DNA from: Autumnicola sp041679265
GTDB taxonomy: Bacteria > Bacteroidota > Bacteroidia > Flavobacteriales > Flavobacteriaceae
Assembly (NCBI RefSeq): GCF_041679265.1
Contig: NZ_JBGFSM010000017.1
Coordinates: 20,520 to 84,519, forward strand
Reading direction: 5' to 3'
Length of the DNA: 64,000 nucleotides
Shown here: one piece after another, positions 1 to 8,487 of the stretch
How the letters are laid out: each line of letters opens with the position of its first letter
Position numbering within the stretch: position 1 is the stretch's first letter
Translations under genes and position numbers: made by a program
Notes under the pieces: generated by a model
Database searches by the model: none
Told to the model about the DNA's origin: nothing
What the model saw: only the letters and a program-made list of their open reading frames with translations

Positions 1-70
1 TTTCATTAAAATTCCCTCCTGTTTTCATCTTTTGTTTTAAGAAAATTTTGGCTGTCCCTGTTAAAAACTT

Positions 71-79
71 TGTGGAAAA
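71..79. promoter_or_regulatory. DnaA-box-like site upstream of nrdB
   Basis: TGTGGAAAA differs by one base from TGTGGATAA, the reverse complement of the DnaA box TTATCCACA. It lies about 95 bp before the nrdB start. A -7-like sequence (AATCTTTG, one mismatch from TAnnTTTG) ends at 126. DnaA control of nrdAB is known in E. coli; a role here is inference from one near-match in AT-rich DNA. Confidence 0.25.
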
Positions 80-173
80 CGTTTAAATCTTTTCCTACAA
101 ACCAACTAAGGAATTTACAATCTTTGTTATGGACGTAACCTATTAACCACTACAAAACTAAACCCTTATCGCT

Positions 174-1151
174 ATGGCCCAACTGGAACCCATTTTACAG
201 GAAAACAAAGACCGGTTTGTAATTTTTCCCATAAAACATCATGATATTTGGGACTGGTATAAGAAAATGGAAGCCAGCTTTTGGACAGCCGAAGAGATAG
301 ACCTTCATCAGGATTTGAACGATTGGAACCACAAACTAAATGCTGACGAGCGTTACTTTATAAAACATATTCTGGCATTTTTTGCCGCTTCAGATGGAAT
401 TGTAAATGAAAACCTGGCAGAGAATTTCGTAAACGAGGTGCAATATGCCGAAGCCAAATTCTTCTACGGCTTTCAGATTATGATGGAAAATATTCATTCT
501 GAAACCTATTCTCTTCTTATTGATACGTATGTAAAAGAAGACCGGGAAAAAGAGAAATTGTTTAAAGCCATAGAAGTTTTTCCTGCCATTCAGAAAAAGG
601 CAAAATGGGCATTGAAATGGATAGAATCAGATTCTTTTGCGGAACGATTAATCGCTTTCGCAGCCGTGGAAGGGATTTTCTTCTCAGGCTCCTTCTGCTC
701 GATTTTCTGGCTGAAAAAACGCGGATTAATGCCCGGGCTAACCTTTTCTAATGAACTTATTTCCAGGGATGAAGGTGTGCATTGCGATTTTGCCGTTCAC
801 CTGCACAATATCCACCTGGTGAACAAAGTACCAAAGGAACGCATTCGTGAAATTTTGGTAGACGCCTTAAATATTGAACGCGAATTTATCACCGAAAGCC
901 TTCCCGTAAGCCTTATTGGAATGAACGCAAAGCTCATGACGCAGTACCTGGAATTTGTGACCGACAGGCTGCTGGTAGAACTTGGCTGTGAAAAAGAATA
1001 TGGCGCTTCCAACCCGTTTGATTTTATGGACATGATCAACCTGCAGGGAAAAACCAATTTCTTTGAGAAAAGAGTTGGGGAATATCAGAAGGCCGGGGTG
1101 ATGAATAAAGATAAAAATTCAGATAAAATCAGTTTCGACGCTGATTTTTAG
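174..1151 (+). CDS. nrdB: Ribonucleoside-diphosphate reductase, beta (radical) subunit
   Basis: Small subunit of class Ia ribonucleotide reductase. It carries the diiron centre and tyrosyl radical that start reduction of ribonucleotides to deoxyribonucleotides in the cytosol. The 325-residue protein has D74, then E105, H108 and Y112 (ENIHSETY), with the same spacing as E. coli D84/E115/H118/Y122, so iron ligands and radical tyrosine appear intact. The C-terminus (SFDADF) is acidic and aromatic like the tails that dock on the alpha subunit. nrdA follows 147 bp downstream on the same strand, with a hairpin between them. The beta-before-alpha order is normal for Bacteroidota. Confidence 0.96.
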   Translation: MAQLEPILQENKDRFVIFPIKHHDIWDWYKKMEASFWTAEEIDLHQDLNDWNHKLNADERYFIKHILAFFAASDGIVNENLAENFVNEVQYAEAKFFYGFQIMMENIHSETYSLLIDTYVKEDREKEKLFKAIEVFPAIQKKAKWALKWIESDSFAERLIAFAAVEGIFFSGSFCSIFWLKKRGLMPGLTFSNELISRDEGVHCDFAVHLHNIHLVNKVPKERIREILVDALNIEREFITESLPVSLIGMNAKLMTQYLEFVTDRLLVELGCEKEYGASNPFDFMDMINLQGKTNFFEKRVGEYQKAGVMNKDKNSDKISFDADF

Positions 1152-1153
1152 AG

Positions 1154-1201
1154 AAAGCCGCAAACAGCACGCTATCCCCCAATAGGTGCTGTTTCAGCTT
1201 T
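1154..1201 (+). terminator. Hairpin between nrdB and nrdA
   Basis: A long stem starts just after the nrdB stop. AAACAGCAC (1162-1170) pairs perfectly with GTGCTGTTT (1186-1194). It is extended inward by CTAT/ATAG and outward by AAAGC/GCTTT. No U-run follows, so this may be an intercistronic attenuator or mRNA-stabilising hairpin rather than a true terminator. Confidence 0.55.
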
Positions 1202-1298
1202 AAATAATATAACCACCGGAATTCCCGCATTTTTCCGCGGAAAGAACCTGGCTAGAATACCTATACCCTTATTTAAAGTTAACTAAAACTGAAATCTG

Positions 1299-3758
1299 AT
1301 GTACGTAGTAAAAAGAGATGGACGCAGGGAGCCCGTAATGTTTGATAAGATCACCGCCAGGGTCAAAAAACTTTGTTACGGCCTTAATGAACTGGTAGAA
1401 CCCGTAAAAGTTGCCATGCGGGTGATTGAAGGTTTGTATGACAATGTGACCACCAGCGAACTGGATAATCTCGCTGCTGAAATTGCCGCCACCATGACCA
1501 CTTCGCATCCGGATTATGCAAAACTGGCCGCACGTATTTCAGTCTCCAACCTGCATAAAAACACCAAAAAGACCTTTTCTGAGGTCATGGCAGATCTTTA
1601 TGAATACATAAATCCCAGGACGGGAGAGAAAGCTCCCCTGCTGGCAGATGAGGTTTATGAGGTGATTCAGAAGAACAAGGAAACCCTGGATTCTACCATT
1701 ATCTACAACCGGGATTTTGGTTATGATTATTTCGGCTTTAAAACCCTGGAACGTTCTTATCTTTTAAAACTAAACGGAAAAATAGCCGAGCGGCCGCAGC
1801 ACATGCTTATGCGCGTGGCGGTTGGAATCCATTTAAATGATATAGACGCTGCCATTGAGACTTACGAGCTCATGTCTAAAAAATATTTTACCCACGCCAC
1901 TCCTACACTTTTCAATGCCGGCACGCCAAAACCTCAAATGTCTTCCTGTTTCCTGCTCACCATGAAGGACGACAGTATAGACGGCATTTATGATACTTTA
2001 AAACAGACCGCGAAAATTTCACAATCTGCAGGAGGGATTGGCCTTTCCATACATAATGTTCGCGCCACGGGATCTTATATCTCGGGGACCAATGGTACTT
2101 CTAATGGCATTGTTCCCATGCTAAGGGTTTTTAACGATACCGCCAGATATGTGGACCAGGGCGGCGGGAAACGTAAAGGCTCCTTTGCCATGTATGTAGA
2201 ACCCTGGCATGCCGATATTTTTGATTTTCTTGATCTTAAAAAGAACCACGGAAAAGAGGAAATGCGCGCACGTGATCTTTTCTATGCCATGTGGGTGCCG
2301 GACCTTTTTATGAAAAGGGTTGAAGAAGACGGGAACTGGACGCTAATGTGCCCGCATGAGTGCCCCGGCTTGTATGATGTTCATGGCGAAGAATTCGAAA
2401 AACTTTACCTGAAGTACGAAGCGGAAAAAAAAGGACGAAAATCCATAAAAGCAAGGGAACTTTGGGAGAAAATCCTGGAATCCCAAATTGAAACCGGGAC
2501 TCCGTATATGCTTTATAAAGATTCCGCCAACAGGAAATCAAACCAGAAAAACCTGGGCACGATCCGTTCTTCAAACCTGTGCACCGAAATTCTTGAATAT
2601 ACCAGCAAAGATGAAGTTGCCGTTTGCAATCTTGCTTCCATCGCTTTGCCCATGTTTATCAAAAATGGCGAATTTGACCATAAAGAACTCTATAAAATCA
2701 CCAAACGCGTCACTAAAAACCTCAACAAGGTGATTGACCGCAATTATTATCCTGTTGAAGAGGCGCGCAATTCCAACATGCGCCACCGGCCGGTGGGATT
2801 GGGGGTACAGGGCCTGGCCGATACTTTTATAAAGCTGAGACTGCCTTTTACAAGTGATGATGCGAAGAAGTTAAACCAGGAAATCTTTGAAACCCTCTAT
2901 TTTGCTGCTGTTACTGCTTCTATGGAACTGGCAAAAGAAGAAGGCCCATATTCCACTTTTAAAGGTTCGCCCATAAGCCAGGGTGAATTTCAGTATAATT
3001 TATGGGGTATAAAAGATGAAGACCTTAGCGGCAGGTGGGATTGGGGGAAACTCCGCCACCAGGTGATGAAACATGGAGTGCGCAACTCCCTTCTTGTGGC
3101 GCCTATGCCAACAGCTTCCACTTCCCAGATCCTGGGAAATAATGAAGCTTTTGAACCCTACACCTCAAATATCTATACAAGACGTGTGCTTTCCGGGGAA
3201 TTTATTGTGGTGAACAAACACTTGCTGGAAGACCTTGTTGCCCGTAATTTATGGAATGACGAGGTTAAAAATGCCATTATGCGGAACAATGGTTCTGTAC
3301 AGGATATTGATGTAATTCCGCAGGACCTGAAAGAACTTTATAAAACGGTATGGGAAATGAGCATGAAGGATATAATAGATATGTCCCGCCAGCGCGGTTA
3401 TTTTATAGACCAGTCGCAGTCCCTAAACCTGTTCATGGAAAATGCCAATTTTGGAAAACTTACTTCCATGCACTTCTATGCCTGGAAAAGCGGTCTTAAA
3501 ACCGGGATGTATTATCTAAGGACAAAAAGCGCTGTGGACGCCATAAAATTCACCCTTCAGAAAGAAACAAAAAAGGAGCCTGTTGCTGAAACTGCTTCTG
3601 CCGCGCCTTCCCGTGCCGCTGAAACTTTAAAAAAAGAAGAAAATACCAATTCAACCACTCCTCATGAAGAAGGCTCACTTTCCGCGGAAGAATTACGGGC
3701 CATTATCGCACAATCCAAAGAAGAGGAAGGTGACGATTGCTTAATGTGTGGATCTTGA
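1299..3758 (+). CDS. nrdA: Ribonucleoside-diphosphate reductase, alpha (catalytic) subunit
   Basis: Large subunit of class Ia ribonucleotide reductase, 819 residues. Residues 1-90 form an ATP-cone allosteric domain beginning MYVVKRDGRREPV. Catalytic features are C217 in PQMSSCFLL, N426/C428/E430 in the SNLCTEI segment, and the conserved EPYTSNIYTRRVLSGEF block near residue 620. The tail ends DDCLMCGS, the swinging CxxC that is re-reduced by thioredoxin or glutaredoxin. An Ala/Pro/Glu-rich linker of roughly 60 residues joins body and tail. It works with the NrdB encoded just upstream. Confidence 0.96.
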   Translation: MYVVKRDGRREPVMFDKITARVKKLCYGLNELVEPVKVAMRVIEGLYDNVTTSELDNLAAEIAATMTTSHPDYAKLAARISVSNLHKNTKKTFSEVMADLYEYINPRTGEKAPLLADEVYEVIQKNKETLDSTIIYNRDFGYDYFGFKTLERSYLLKLNGKIAERPQHMLMRVAVGIHLNDIDAAIETYELMSKKYFTHATPTLFNAGTPKPQMSSCFLLTMKDDSIDGIYDTLKQTAKISQSAGGIGLSIHNVRATGSYISGTNGTSNGIVPMLRVFNDTARYVDQGGGKRKGSFAMYVEPWHADIFDFLDLKKNHGKEEMRARDLFYAMWVPDLFMKRVEEDGNWTLMCPHECPGLYDVHGEEFEKLYLKYEAEKKGRKSIKARELWEKILESQIETGTPYMLYKDSANRKSNQKNLGTIRSSNLCTEILEYTSKDEVAVCNLASIALPMFIKNGEFDHKELYKITKRVTKNLNKVIDRNYYPVEEARNSNMRHRPVGLGVQGLADTFIKLRLPFTSDDAKKLNQEIFETLYFAAVTASMELAKEEGPYSTFKGSPISQGEFQYNLWGIKDEDLSGRWDWGKLRHQVMKHGVRNSLLVAPMPTASTSQILGNNEAFEPYTSNIYTRRVLSGEFIVVNKHLLEDLVARNLWNDEVKNAIMRNNGSVQDIDVIPQDLKELYKTVWEMSMKDIIDMSRQRGYFIDQSQSLNLFMENANFGKLTSMHFYAWKSGLKTGMYYLRTKSAVDAIKFTLQKETKKEPVAETASAAPSRAAETLKKEENTNSTTPHEEGSLSAEELRAIIAQSKEEEGDDCLMCGS

Positions 3759-3775
3759 TTAAAGAGAGGAAAGAC

Positions 3776-3803
3776 TGTTGAATGTTGAATGTTGAATGTT
3801 GAA
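3776..3803. repeat. Heptamer tandem repeat (TGTTGAA x4)
   Basis: Four perfect, contiguous copies of the 7-bp unit TGTTGAA lie 18 bp after the nrdA stop. A related array with unit TTTTGAA occurs at 57401-57435, also just after a gene. Such short heptad arrays are polymerase-slippage sites; no function is shown. Confidence 0.85.
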
Positions 3804-3864
3804 AGAGTACAGAAACAATTTACAAAGGAAGACAGATAAATGAATTGATTTTTCAACAAAGCGT

Positions 3865-3898
3865 TCTGCGAAAATCAGCGAGATCTGCGGGGGAAAAC
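3865..3898. repeat. Half copy of the REP-like palindrome (right arm only)
   Basis: TCTGCGAAAATCAGCGAGAT followed by CTGCGG closely matches the right arms of the two hairpins at 4475-4652 on the other side of the GxxExxY gene. No matching CCCGCAGA left arm was found upstream. A separate 9-bp inverted repeat, ATTCTGAAG/CTTCAGAAT, follows at 3911-3952. Apart from these and a weak -7 element, the 3759-4062 gap holds nothing recognisable. Confidence 0.75.
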
Positions 3899-4036
3899 AT
3901 AGTACGTTTGATTCTGAAGAGGAGCCTGATCTCTCAAAAACAGCTTCAGAATAAAGAGAAAGAAGTAATTTTTAATGCGGATGAAGCATTGCGAAATTCC
4001 TTTTTCAGAAAATCCCGATCCAATCCATAGAAATAG

Positions 4037-4044
4037 TACCTTTA
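4037..4044 (+). promoter_or_regulatory. -7-like element for the GxxExxY gene
   Basis: TACCTTTA matches the Bacteroidota -7 consensus TAnnTTTG at all but the last base. It lies 18 bp before the ATG at 4063. No convincing -33 TTG was found. Confidence 0.35.
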
Positions 4045-4062
4045 AAAAATTGAATGCACCTG

Positions 4063-4440
4063 ATGAATGAAAATGAAATATCTTATAAAATAAGAGGGGC
4101 TATTTTTAAAGTTTTTGGGCAATTGGGACCGGGATTATTAGAATCTGTTTACACAGCTGCATTGCAATATGAGTTAGAAAAAGAAAATTTAAATGTTCTT
4201 AAGGAAGTTCCTGTTCCTGTATATTACCAAAACCAGAAGCTTGAAATAGGTTTTAGATTAGATTTACTTGTAGATCAGAAAGTTATTATTGAAATAAAAT
4301 CTGTTGAAAATTTGGCAGAAGTCCATCATAAGCAGGTAATCACTTATTTGAAACTAACGAATTTAAAGCTTGCCATTTTAGTTAATTTCAATGTTAGCAA
4401 TATTTCCGCAGGAATATTTAGAAAGGTAAATGGACTTTAG
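4063..4440 (+). CDS. GxxExxY family PD-(D/E)XK nuclease-like protein
   Basis: A 125-residue protein of the GxxExxY family (PDDEXK_3). The naming motif is G24-L-L-E27-S-V-Y30. A complete PD-(D/E)XK signature follows: D67 in FRLDLLV, E77-I-K79 in IIEIKS, and a RecB-type Q91-x3-Y95. The catalytic core therefore looks intact, consistent with a small metal-dependent nuclease fold; the family's biochemical role is not established. ATG 4063 (MNENEISYKIRG) was chosen over ATG 4054 because relatives usually begin at this point, to my recollection. Codon usage is more AT-rich than in nrdA and dgt. REP-like palindromes lie on both sides, suggesting the gene and repeats moved or spread together. Confidence 0.88.
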   Translation: MNENEISYKIRGAIFKVFGQLGPGLLESVYTAALQYELEKENLNVLKEVPVPVYYQNQKLEIGFRLDLLVDQKVIIEIKSVENLAEVHHKQVITYLKLTNLKLAILVNFNVSNISAGIFRKVNGL

Positions 4441-4474
4441 ATCTTTTCACAGGAACCTTAAAAAAGATTTTTCT

Positions 4475-4552
4475 CCCGCAGAAAACGCAGGGAACCGCAG
4501 AAAAATATTTATTTCAGAAACTCAATCTGCGAAAATTAGCGGGATCTGCGGG
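4475..4552. repeat. REP-like palindromic element, copy 1
   Basis: The left arm begins CCCGCAGA (4475-4482) and the right arm ends TCTGCGGG (4545-4552), a perfect 8-bp match. An inner pair, CGCAGA (4496-4501) and TCTGCG (4526-4531), also matches. The element starts 35 bp after the GxxExxY stop and would form a long interrupted hairpin. It shares its arms with the copy at 4573 and the half copy at 3865. Confidence 0.8.
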
Positions 4553-4572
4553 AAAAAGCAATGAAGAATTTT

Positions 4573-4652
4573 CCCGCAAAAATCGCAGAGAAACGCAGAA
4601 AAATTATTTGCTCTCGGGAACTCAATTTACGGAAATGGGTAGAATCTGCGGG
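4573..4652. repeat. REP-like palindromic element, copy 2 (degenerate)
   Basis: Same layout as copy 1, with left arm CCCGCAAAAATCGCAGAG, the shared centre CTCAAT, and right arm ending TCTGCGGG (4645-4652). Several arm positions have diverged, for example TTTACGG where copy 1 has TCTGCGA. The two copies are in direct tandem about 20 bp apart. Confidence 0.75.
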
Positions 4653-4683
4653 AAAAATTAAGGCAGGGTCACTTTGATTTTAC

Positions 4684-4691
4684 TATTTTTG
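4684..4691 (+). promoter_or_regulatory. -7 element of the dgt promoter
   Basis: TATTTTTG is a perfect TAnnTTTG match, 42 bp before ATG 4734. Transcription starting just after it would exclude the upstream in-frame ATG at 4674, which supports 4734 as the dgt start. Confidence 0.45.
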
Positions 4692-4733
4692 GTTTCGAAA
4701 AACTCACTGCTAACGCTATACCAGAAACTAAGT

Positions 4734-6077
4734 ATGAACTGGGAACAACTTTTATCTTTAAAAAGATCTGGAGACACGCATAAAAGATTAAGAAAAGAAC
4801 AAAATGAAACCCGGCTTGGTTTTGAAGTAGATTATGACAGGGTAATATTTTCTTCCGCCTTTCGCAGTCTTCAGGATAAAACCCAGGTGATTCCGCTTTC
4901 CAGGACAGATTTTGTACATACCCGCTTAACCCACAGCCTTGAGGTGTCGGTGGTGGGAAGATCCCTGGGCAGGCTGGCCGGGCAGAAAATCCTGGAAAAA
5001 CACCCGCATCTCTCCAATATTCATGGTTACCAGATGAACGATTTTGGTGCCATAGTAGCCGCCGCAGCCCTGGCCCACGATATTGGGAACCCGCCCTTTG
5101 GGCATTCCGGTGAGAAAGCCATTGGAGAATATTTTAGTCATGGCAACGGCAGCCGTTTTAAGGATCAGTTAAAACCTTCAGAATACCAGGATTTGATAAA
5201 ATTTGAAGGCAATGCCAATGGCTTCAGGATACTTACAGAAAACCGTCCCGGCATCAACGGCGGATTGCGGCTTTCTTATGCCACCCTTGGTGCTTTTATG
5301 AAATATCCCAAAGGGTCCCTTCCGCATAAACCCACAACAAACATCGGGGATAAAAAATTCGGTTTTTTTCAGACAGAAAAAGAGACTTTTTTGAATGTGG
5401 CAGAGGAACTAGGGCTAAAACAAACAAGAAGCGGGGAAAATTTAAGTTTTGCTCGCCACCCCCTGGCATTTTTAGTTGAAGCCGCAGACGATATCTGCTA
5501 TACTATCATCGATTTTGAAGACGGTATTAACCTTGGGCTGATTGATGAGGAATATGCCTTAGAATATCTTATAAAACTGGTAAAAAACAGCATCAATACC
5601 TCCAAATATCACAGCCTTACCTCTACGGCAGACCGGTTGAGCTACCTGCGCGCCCTGGCCATAAATACCCTCATTACCGAAGCCGTGGAGATCTTTCTTG
5701 CCAATGAAAAAGCTATTCTTGCGGGAGAATTTCACAGCTCTTTGTTTGATAACAGCAGTTTTGAAGCCCAGATTAAGGATATTATTAAAATAAGCGTGGA
5801 GAAAATTTACCAGAGCGAAGAGGTGATTAGCAAAGAAATTGCCGGTTATAAAATGCTTTCCCTTTTACTGGATACTTATACCAACTCCTTCCTTCCTGAA
5901 CATCCTTCTAAGGAATCCAACTACAGCAAGCTGGTTAGAAACTCTGTTCCAAAATTGCAGATTCCCGAAGAACAGACCACCTACGAGTCGCTGCTTCAAA
6001 TTTGCTCTTATACCGCTTCCCTTACCGACGGTTTCACCGTATCTTCATTTGAGAAATACAACGGTCTTAAAATCTAA
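4734..6077 (+). CDS. dgt: dGTP triphosphohydrolase (HD domain)
   Basis: Deoxyguanosinetriphosphate triphosphohydrolase-like enzyme, 447 residues, cleaving dNTPs to nucleoside plus triphosphate in the cytosol. The HD metal site is visible: H67 in TRLTHSLEV, H115-D116 in ALAHDIGNPPFGHSG, and a later Asp in the ADDICYTIIDFEDG block. An in-frame ATG at 4674 would add a 20-residue hydrophobic leader that is not expected for this family and overlaps the likely promoter, so 4734 was chosen. Its stop overlaps the stop of the convergent acyltransferase gene by 4 bp. Confidence 0.92.
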   Translation: MNWEQLLSLKRSGDTHKRLRKEQNETRLGFEVDYDRVIFSSAFRSLQDKTQVIPLSRTDFVHTRLTHSLEVSVVGRSLGRLAGQKILEKHPHLSNIHGYQMNDFGAIVAAAALAHDIGNPPFGHSGEKAIGEYFSHGNGSRFKDQLKPSEYQDLIKFEGNANGFRILTENRPGINGGLRLSYATLGAFMKYPKGSLPHKPTTNIGDKKFGFFQTEKETFLNVAEELGLKQTRSGENLSFARHPLAFLVEAADDICYTIIDFEDGINLGLIDEEYALEYLIKLVKNSINTSKYHSLTSTADRLSYLRALAINTLITEAVEIFLANEKAILAGEFHSSLFDNSSFEAQIKDIIKISVEKIYQSEEVISKEIAGYKMLSLLLDTYTNSFLPEHPSKESNYSKLVRNSVPKLQIPEEQTTYESLLQICSYTASLTDGFTVSSFEKYNGLKI

Positions 6078-7168
6078 GGAACTTTTTGCTCATGCGCTTT
6101 AAGTACATTACACCAAACCGGGGATCTTTTAAGGATTTTTAGCTCTTTCCTGCGCCTGCCTAAAAAAAGAAGCCTGGTAAAAAGCGTCTGGTCAAATAAA
6201 TGGGCAAAAATAACAGGCAAAAATAAACTTCCTGTAAGTAACACCGGGAACATAAAACCTCCAGCCTGGACTTCCATTGCCTTAAAGAACTCATCTATAC
6301 ACACCTGTACCAGGATATGCATTAAAAAGATGGGGTATGCAAATTTTCCTATTATAGCCAGTGGTGGGTTTCTTATTTTTATATTCATAATAAAAAAAGT
6401 ACTTGCCACTCCCATTAGCATTCCTACACCTCCATCCCTAAAGAAAAAACTGCTATGAATACCCTGATAAACCTTATACTCCCTAACCAATGCCCCAGCC
6501 AGGAAAAGAAGCAAAAGAACATTTATCTGGGCCTGTTTCAACTTCAGATAAAAAAATCTTTGGATCCCAATACCGAGTAAAAAAAACGGTAACAGGTATA
6601 ATGCCCCTGTCCAGCTGAAGAAACTCTCATTTACTAAAGGTAAGGTGGTATTTTTAGGCCATACATGTACAAAAAAAGTCGATACAAGAAGGGAAAGGCA
6701 AAAAGTAATTGTCCAGCATACCACATTCTTAATACACTGCAGGATTTCAAAAAGCATTACTAAAACAAATACCACTAGTAAGGCATGTAGAAACCAGAAT
6801 TGAAAGTAAGGCCGGTAAAGCGCTTCCGGAAGAAGATGCCAGTTAAGGTAACTATAAAAATATCCCGAAGCAGCAAAAAAGGTGGCAGCCCAGGTTATTC
6901 CAGGGATTAAAATTCTTCTGATTTTCTTTGCCAGAAATAATCGCCAATTATTTTTTTGAACAGGCCGCAGAGAATACACAAAACCACTTATAACGGTAAA
7001 AAGCGGCATCCTTAAATAATCAAACGGAATGTGGAACTGCCTTAAAACAGAAGCCTGTTCTAATCGTAAATACTGGCAAACATGAAATAAGACAACCAAT
7101 AATATCGCAATGCCCCTTACGGTTTCAATATGCTTATTTTTCATAACCTGTATAAAAATTTTGAGCAT
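6074..7168 (-). CDS. Acyltransferase 3 family membrane protein
   Basis: Integral membrane acyltransferase (OafA/YrhL type, Acyl_transf_3) of up to 364 residues that probably O-acylates a cell-envelope or exopolysaccharide sugar. It has the family opening IETVRGIAILLVVLFHV with the essential His in the first membrane helix, then about ten hydrophobic segments. The C-terminus is basic and cytoplasmic. An alternative start at 7144 (MKNKHIETVRG) is equally plausible. It stands alone between the convergent dgt and the DUF3078 gene, so no substrate can be inferred. Confidence 0.88.
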   Translation of the reverse strand: MLKIFIQVMKNKHIETVRGIAILLVVLFHVCQYLRLEQASVLRQFHIPFDYLRMPLFTVISGFVYSLRPVQKNNWRLFLAKKIRRILIPGITWAATFFAASGYFYSYLNWHLLPEALYRPYFQFWFLHALLVVFVLVMLFEILQCIKNVVCWTITFCLSLLVSTFFVHVWPKNTTLPLVNESFFSWTGALYLLPFFLLGIGIQRFFYLKLKQAQINVLLLLFLAGALVREYKVYQGIHSSFFFRDGGVGMLMGVASTFFIMNIKIRNPPLAIIGKFAYPIFLMHILVQVCIDEFFKAMEVQAGGFMFPVLLTGSLFLPVIFAHLFDQTLFTRLLFLGRRRKELKILKRSPVWCNVLKAHEQKVP

Positions 7169-7222
7169 TAACCGAATTAAAAAGAAAGGTATAATTCATT
7201 TAAAAGGAAGTATGCTTTTGTG

Positions 7223-7260
7223 AAAATTATCTCTTAAATGAATAAAAATTAGATAATTTT
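7223..7260 (-). terminator. Inverted repeat downstream of the DUF3078 gene
   Basis: AAAATTATCT (7223-7232) and AGATAATTTT (7251-7260) form a perfect 10-bp stem with an 18-nt loop. In the minus direction it could end the DUF3078 transcript before the acyltransferase gene. A smaller 6-bp hairpin, AGCAGC/GCTGCT, lies at 7355-7372. The stem is AT-rich, so significance is moderate. Confidence 0.4.
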
Positions 7261-7449
7261 TATAAGAATGAAGGAGGATATAGAAAATTTTAGACCAAAG
7301 CGATACTAATCCCGATTACCTGCTCCTCCTACATAGATCTGCAAATCAATCCTTAGCAGCCATCGTGCTGCTATTGCGGTAGAAGCAAAAGGGAATTTTT
7401 TTAAATTCAGAATAAAAAAGATGTCTGGAAAGTCTGGAGATAAAATACC

Positions 7450-8451
7450 CTAGAATTCATAAACCACCCCTACTCCCAGGGTTTGTTTAAATTGGACTCG
7501 GGGGCCAAAAGTTTCCAGATCCCCGTCCCCATCCACATCTTCTTTGTATTTTACATCATCGTCATACCGCAAATGAGAACCAATACTGGCTTTAACAAAA
7601 TCATTAACCTTTAGGTTCACATTTAACTGCCAGTCCACATCAATATTTCCAAAATTATTCAAGTAATCTGAATAAAGGCTGAGCCTGTTTTTCACGTTTA
7701 TATTTTCAAAAACCTCCTTTTCAAAATTACTCGTAAGCAAAAAACCAAATTCGGTCCTAACCATTTCGCCTTCCTCCACAATCTTTCCGTCTTCATCTCT
7801 TACCGCCGGCGTCACGCCAAACATTCCTTCATTGGCAAGGCGCTGGTCCAGTACAAAGGTCGATTTTTGAGTAACGGGTGACACATACACGGTTAATTTT
7901 TCTTCAGGATGAGAATATTCGGCACCAATCCCCAGGAACAGGTATGCCGGTGCCATAAATTTGGATATGGGATAAGCCTTCTCCGGATATTTATAGCCAT
8001 TCGAAAACTGGGTGTTAAAATCGAGCTTTGCAGAATAGAACCAGTTAGAAGTGGAATCCGGCCGGTATCCAACAGTAGAACTTAACAGGAGCTCATCTTC
8101 CGTTTTTCTAATTTCGCGCCCCTCCTGTGCGTTTAATCCATAGCGTATTACCGCAGAATTGCTCCACTTGGTAAGCGCTTTTTTGTAATTCCTTTCAAAA
8201 TTACCATGTATTAAAGCCGAAATAGAATTATTCCCCCCGCTGTTCCAGTTTACAAATGCCACTTCGCTAAAATCCAGTCCCACAGCATTTTCTTCATCCC
8301 AATAAGTAGCTACGTTGGTTGCGGTGCTATCCTTTACAGCAATACTGTCGCTAACCTCTGTGGTATCTGTAACCTTTAGATGAGGAAATTCTAATGCATA
8401 GGTATTAAGGGAAATAAGGCCAAGAAAAAGGCCCATTAAGCTGATTTTCAT
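7450..8451 (-). CDS. DUF3078 outer-membrane beta-barrel protein
   Basis: A 333-residue secreted protein with an N-terminal signal peptide (about residues 1-19, ending TYALEF). It has alternating polar/hydrophobic beta-strands and ends in aromatic GVVYEF, typical of an outer-membrane barrel. The family segment FSEVAFVNWNSGGNNSIS matches DUF3078 as seen throughout Flavobacteriaceae. Function is not established. Two short acidic loops (VDGDGD and DEDGKIVEEGE) are probably surface-exposed. It is single-transcribed; a perfect -7 element lies upstream. Confidence 0.85.
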   Translation of the reverse strand: MKISLMGLFLGLISLNTYALEFPHLKVTDTTEVSDSIAVKDSTATNVATYWDEENAVGLDFSEVAFVNWNSGGNNSISALIHGNFERNYKKALTKWSNSAVIRYGLNAQEGREIRKTEDELLLSSTVGYRPDSTSNWFYSAKLDFNTQFSNGYKYPEKAYPISKFMAPAYLFLGIGAEYSHPEEKLTVYVSPVTQKSTFVLDQRLANEGMFGVTPAVRDEDGKIVEEGEMVRTEFGFLLTSNFEKEVFENINVKNRLSLYSDYLNNFGNIDVDWQLNVNLKVNDFVKASIGSHLRYDDDVKYKEDVDGDGDLETFGPRVQFKQTLGVGVVYEF

Positions 8452-8473
8452 TTTATTTAAATTCTCGGAATTG

Positions 8474-8481
8474 CAAAAATA
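8474..8481 (-). promoter_or_regulatory. -7 element of the DUF3078 promoter
   Basis: Read on the minus strand this is TATTTTTG, a perfect TAnnTTTG match, 22 bp before the ATG at 8451. The promoter would overlap the end of the dxs gene. No clear -33 element was identified. Confidence 0.4.
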
Positions 8482-8487
8482 TAAATT

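Noticed and set aside
3776..3803. CRISPR-like repeat
   Set aside because: The units are contiguous 7-mers without spacers, so they are a simple tandem repeat. No CRISPR array or cas gene was seen anywhere in the window.
3845..4030. Open frame of 61 codons between nrdA and the GxxExxY gene
   Set aside because: It runs through the half palindrome and an inverted repeat, and its product has no recognisable pattern, so it is treated as non-coding.
7320..7390. Possible remnant of a coding sequence in the acyltransferase/DUF3078 gap
   Set aside because: A short minus-strand frame (PFASTAIAARWLLRID) looked protein-like, but it is too short and unmatched to support a pseudogene call.
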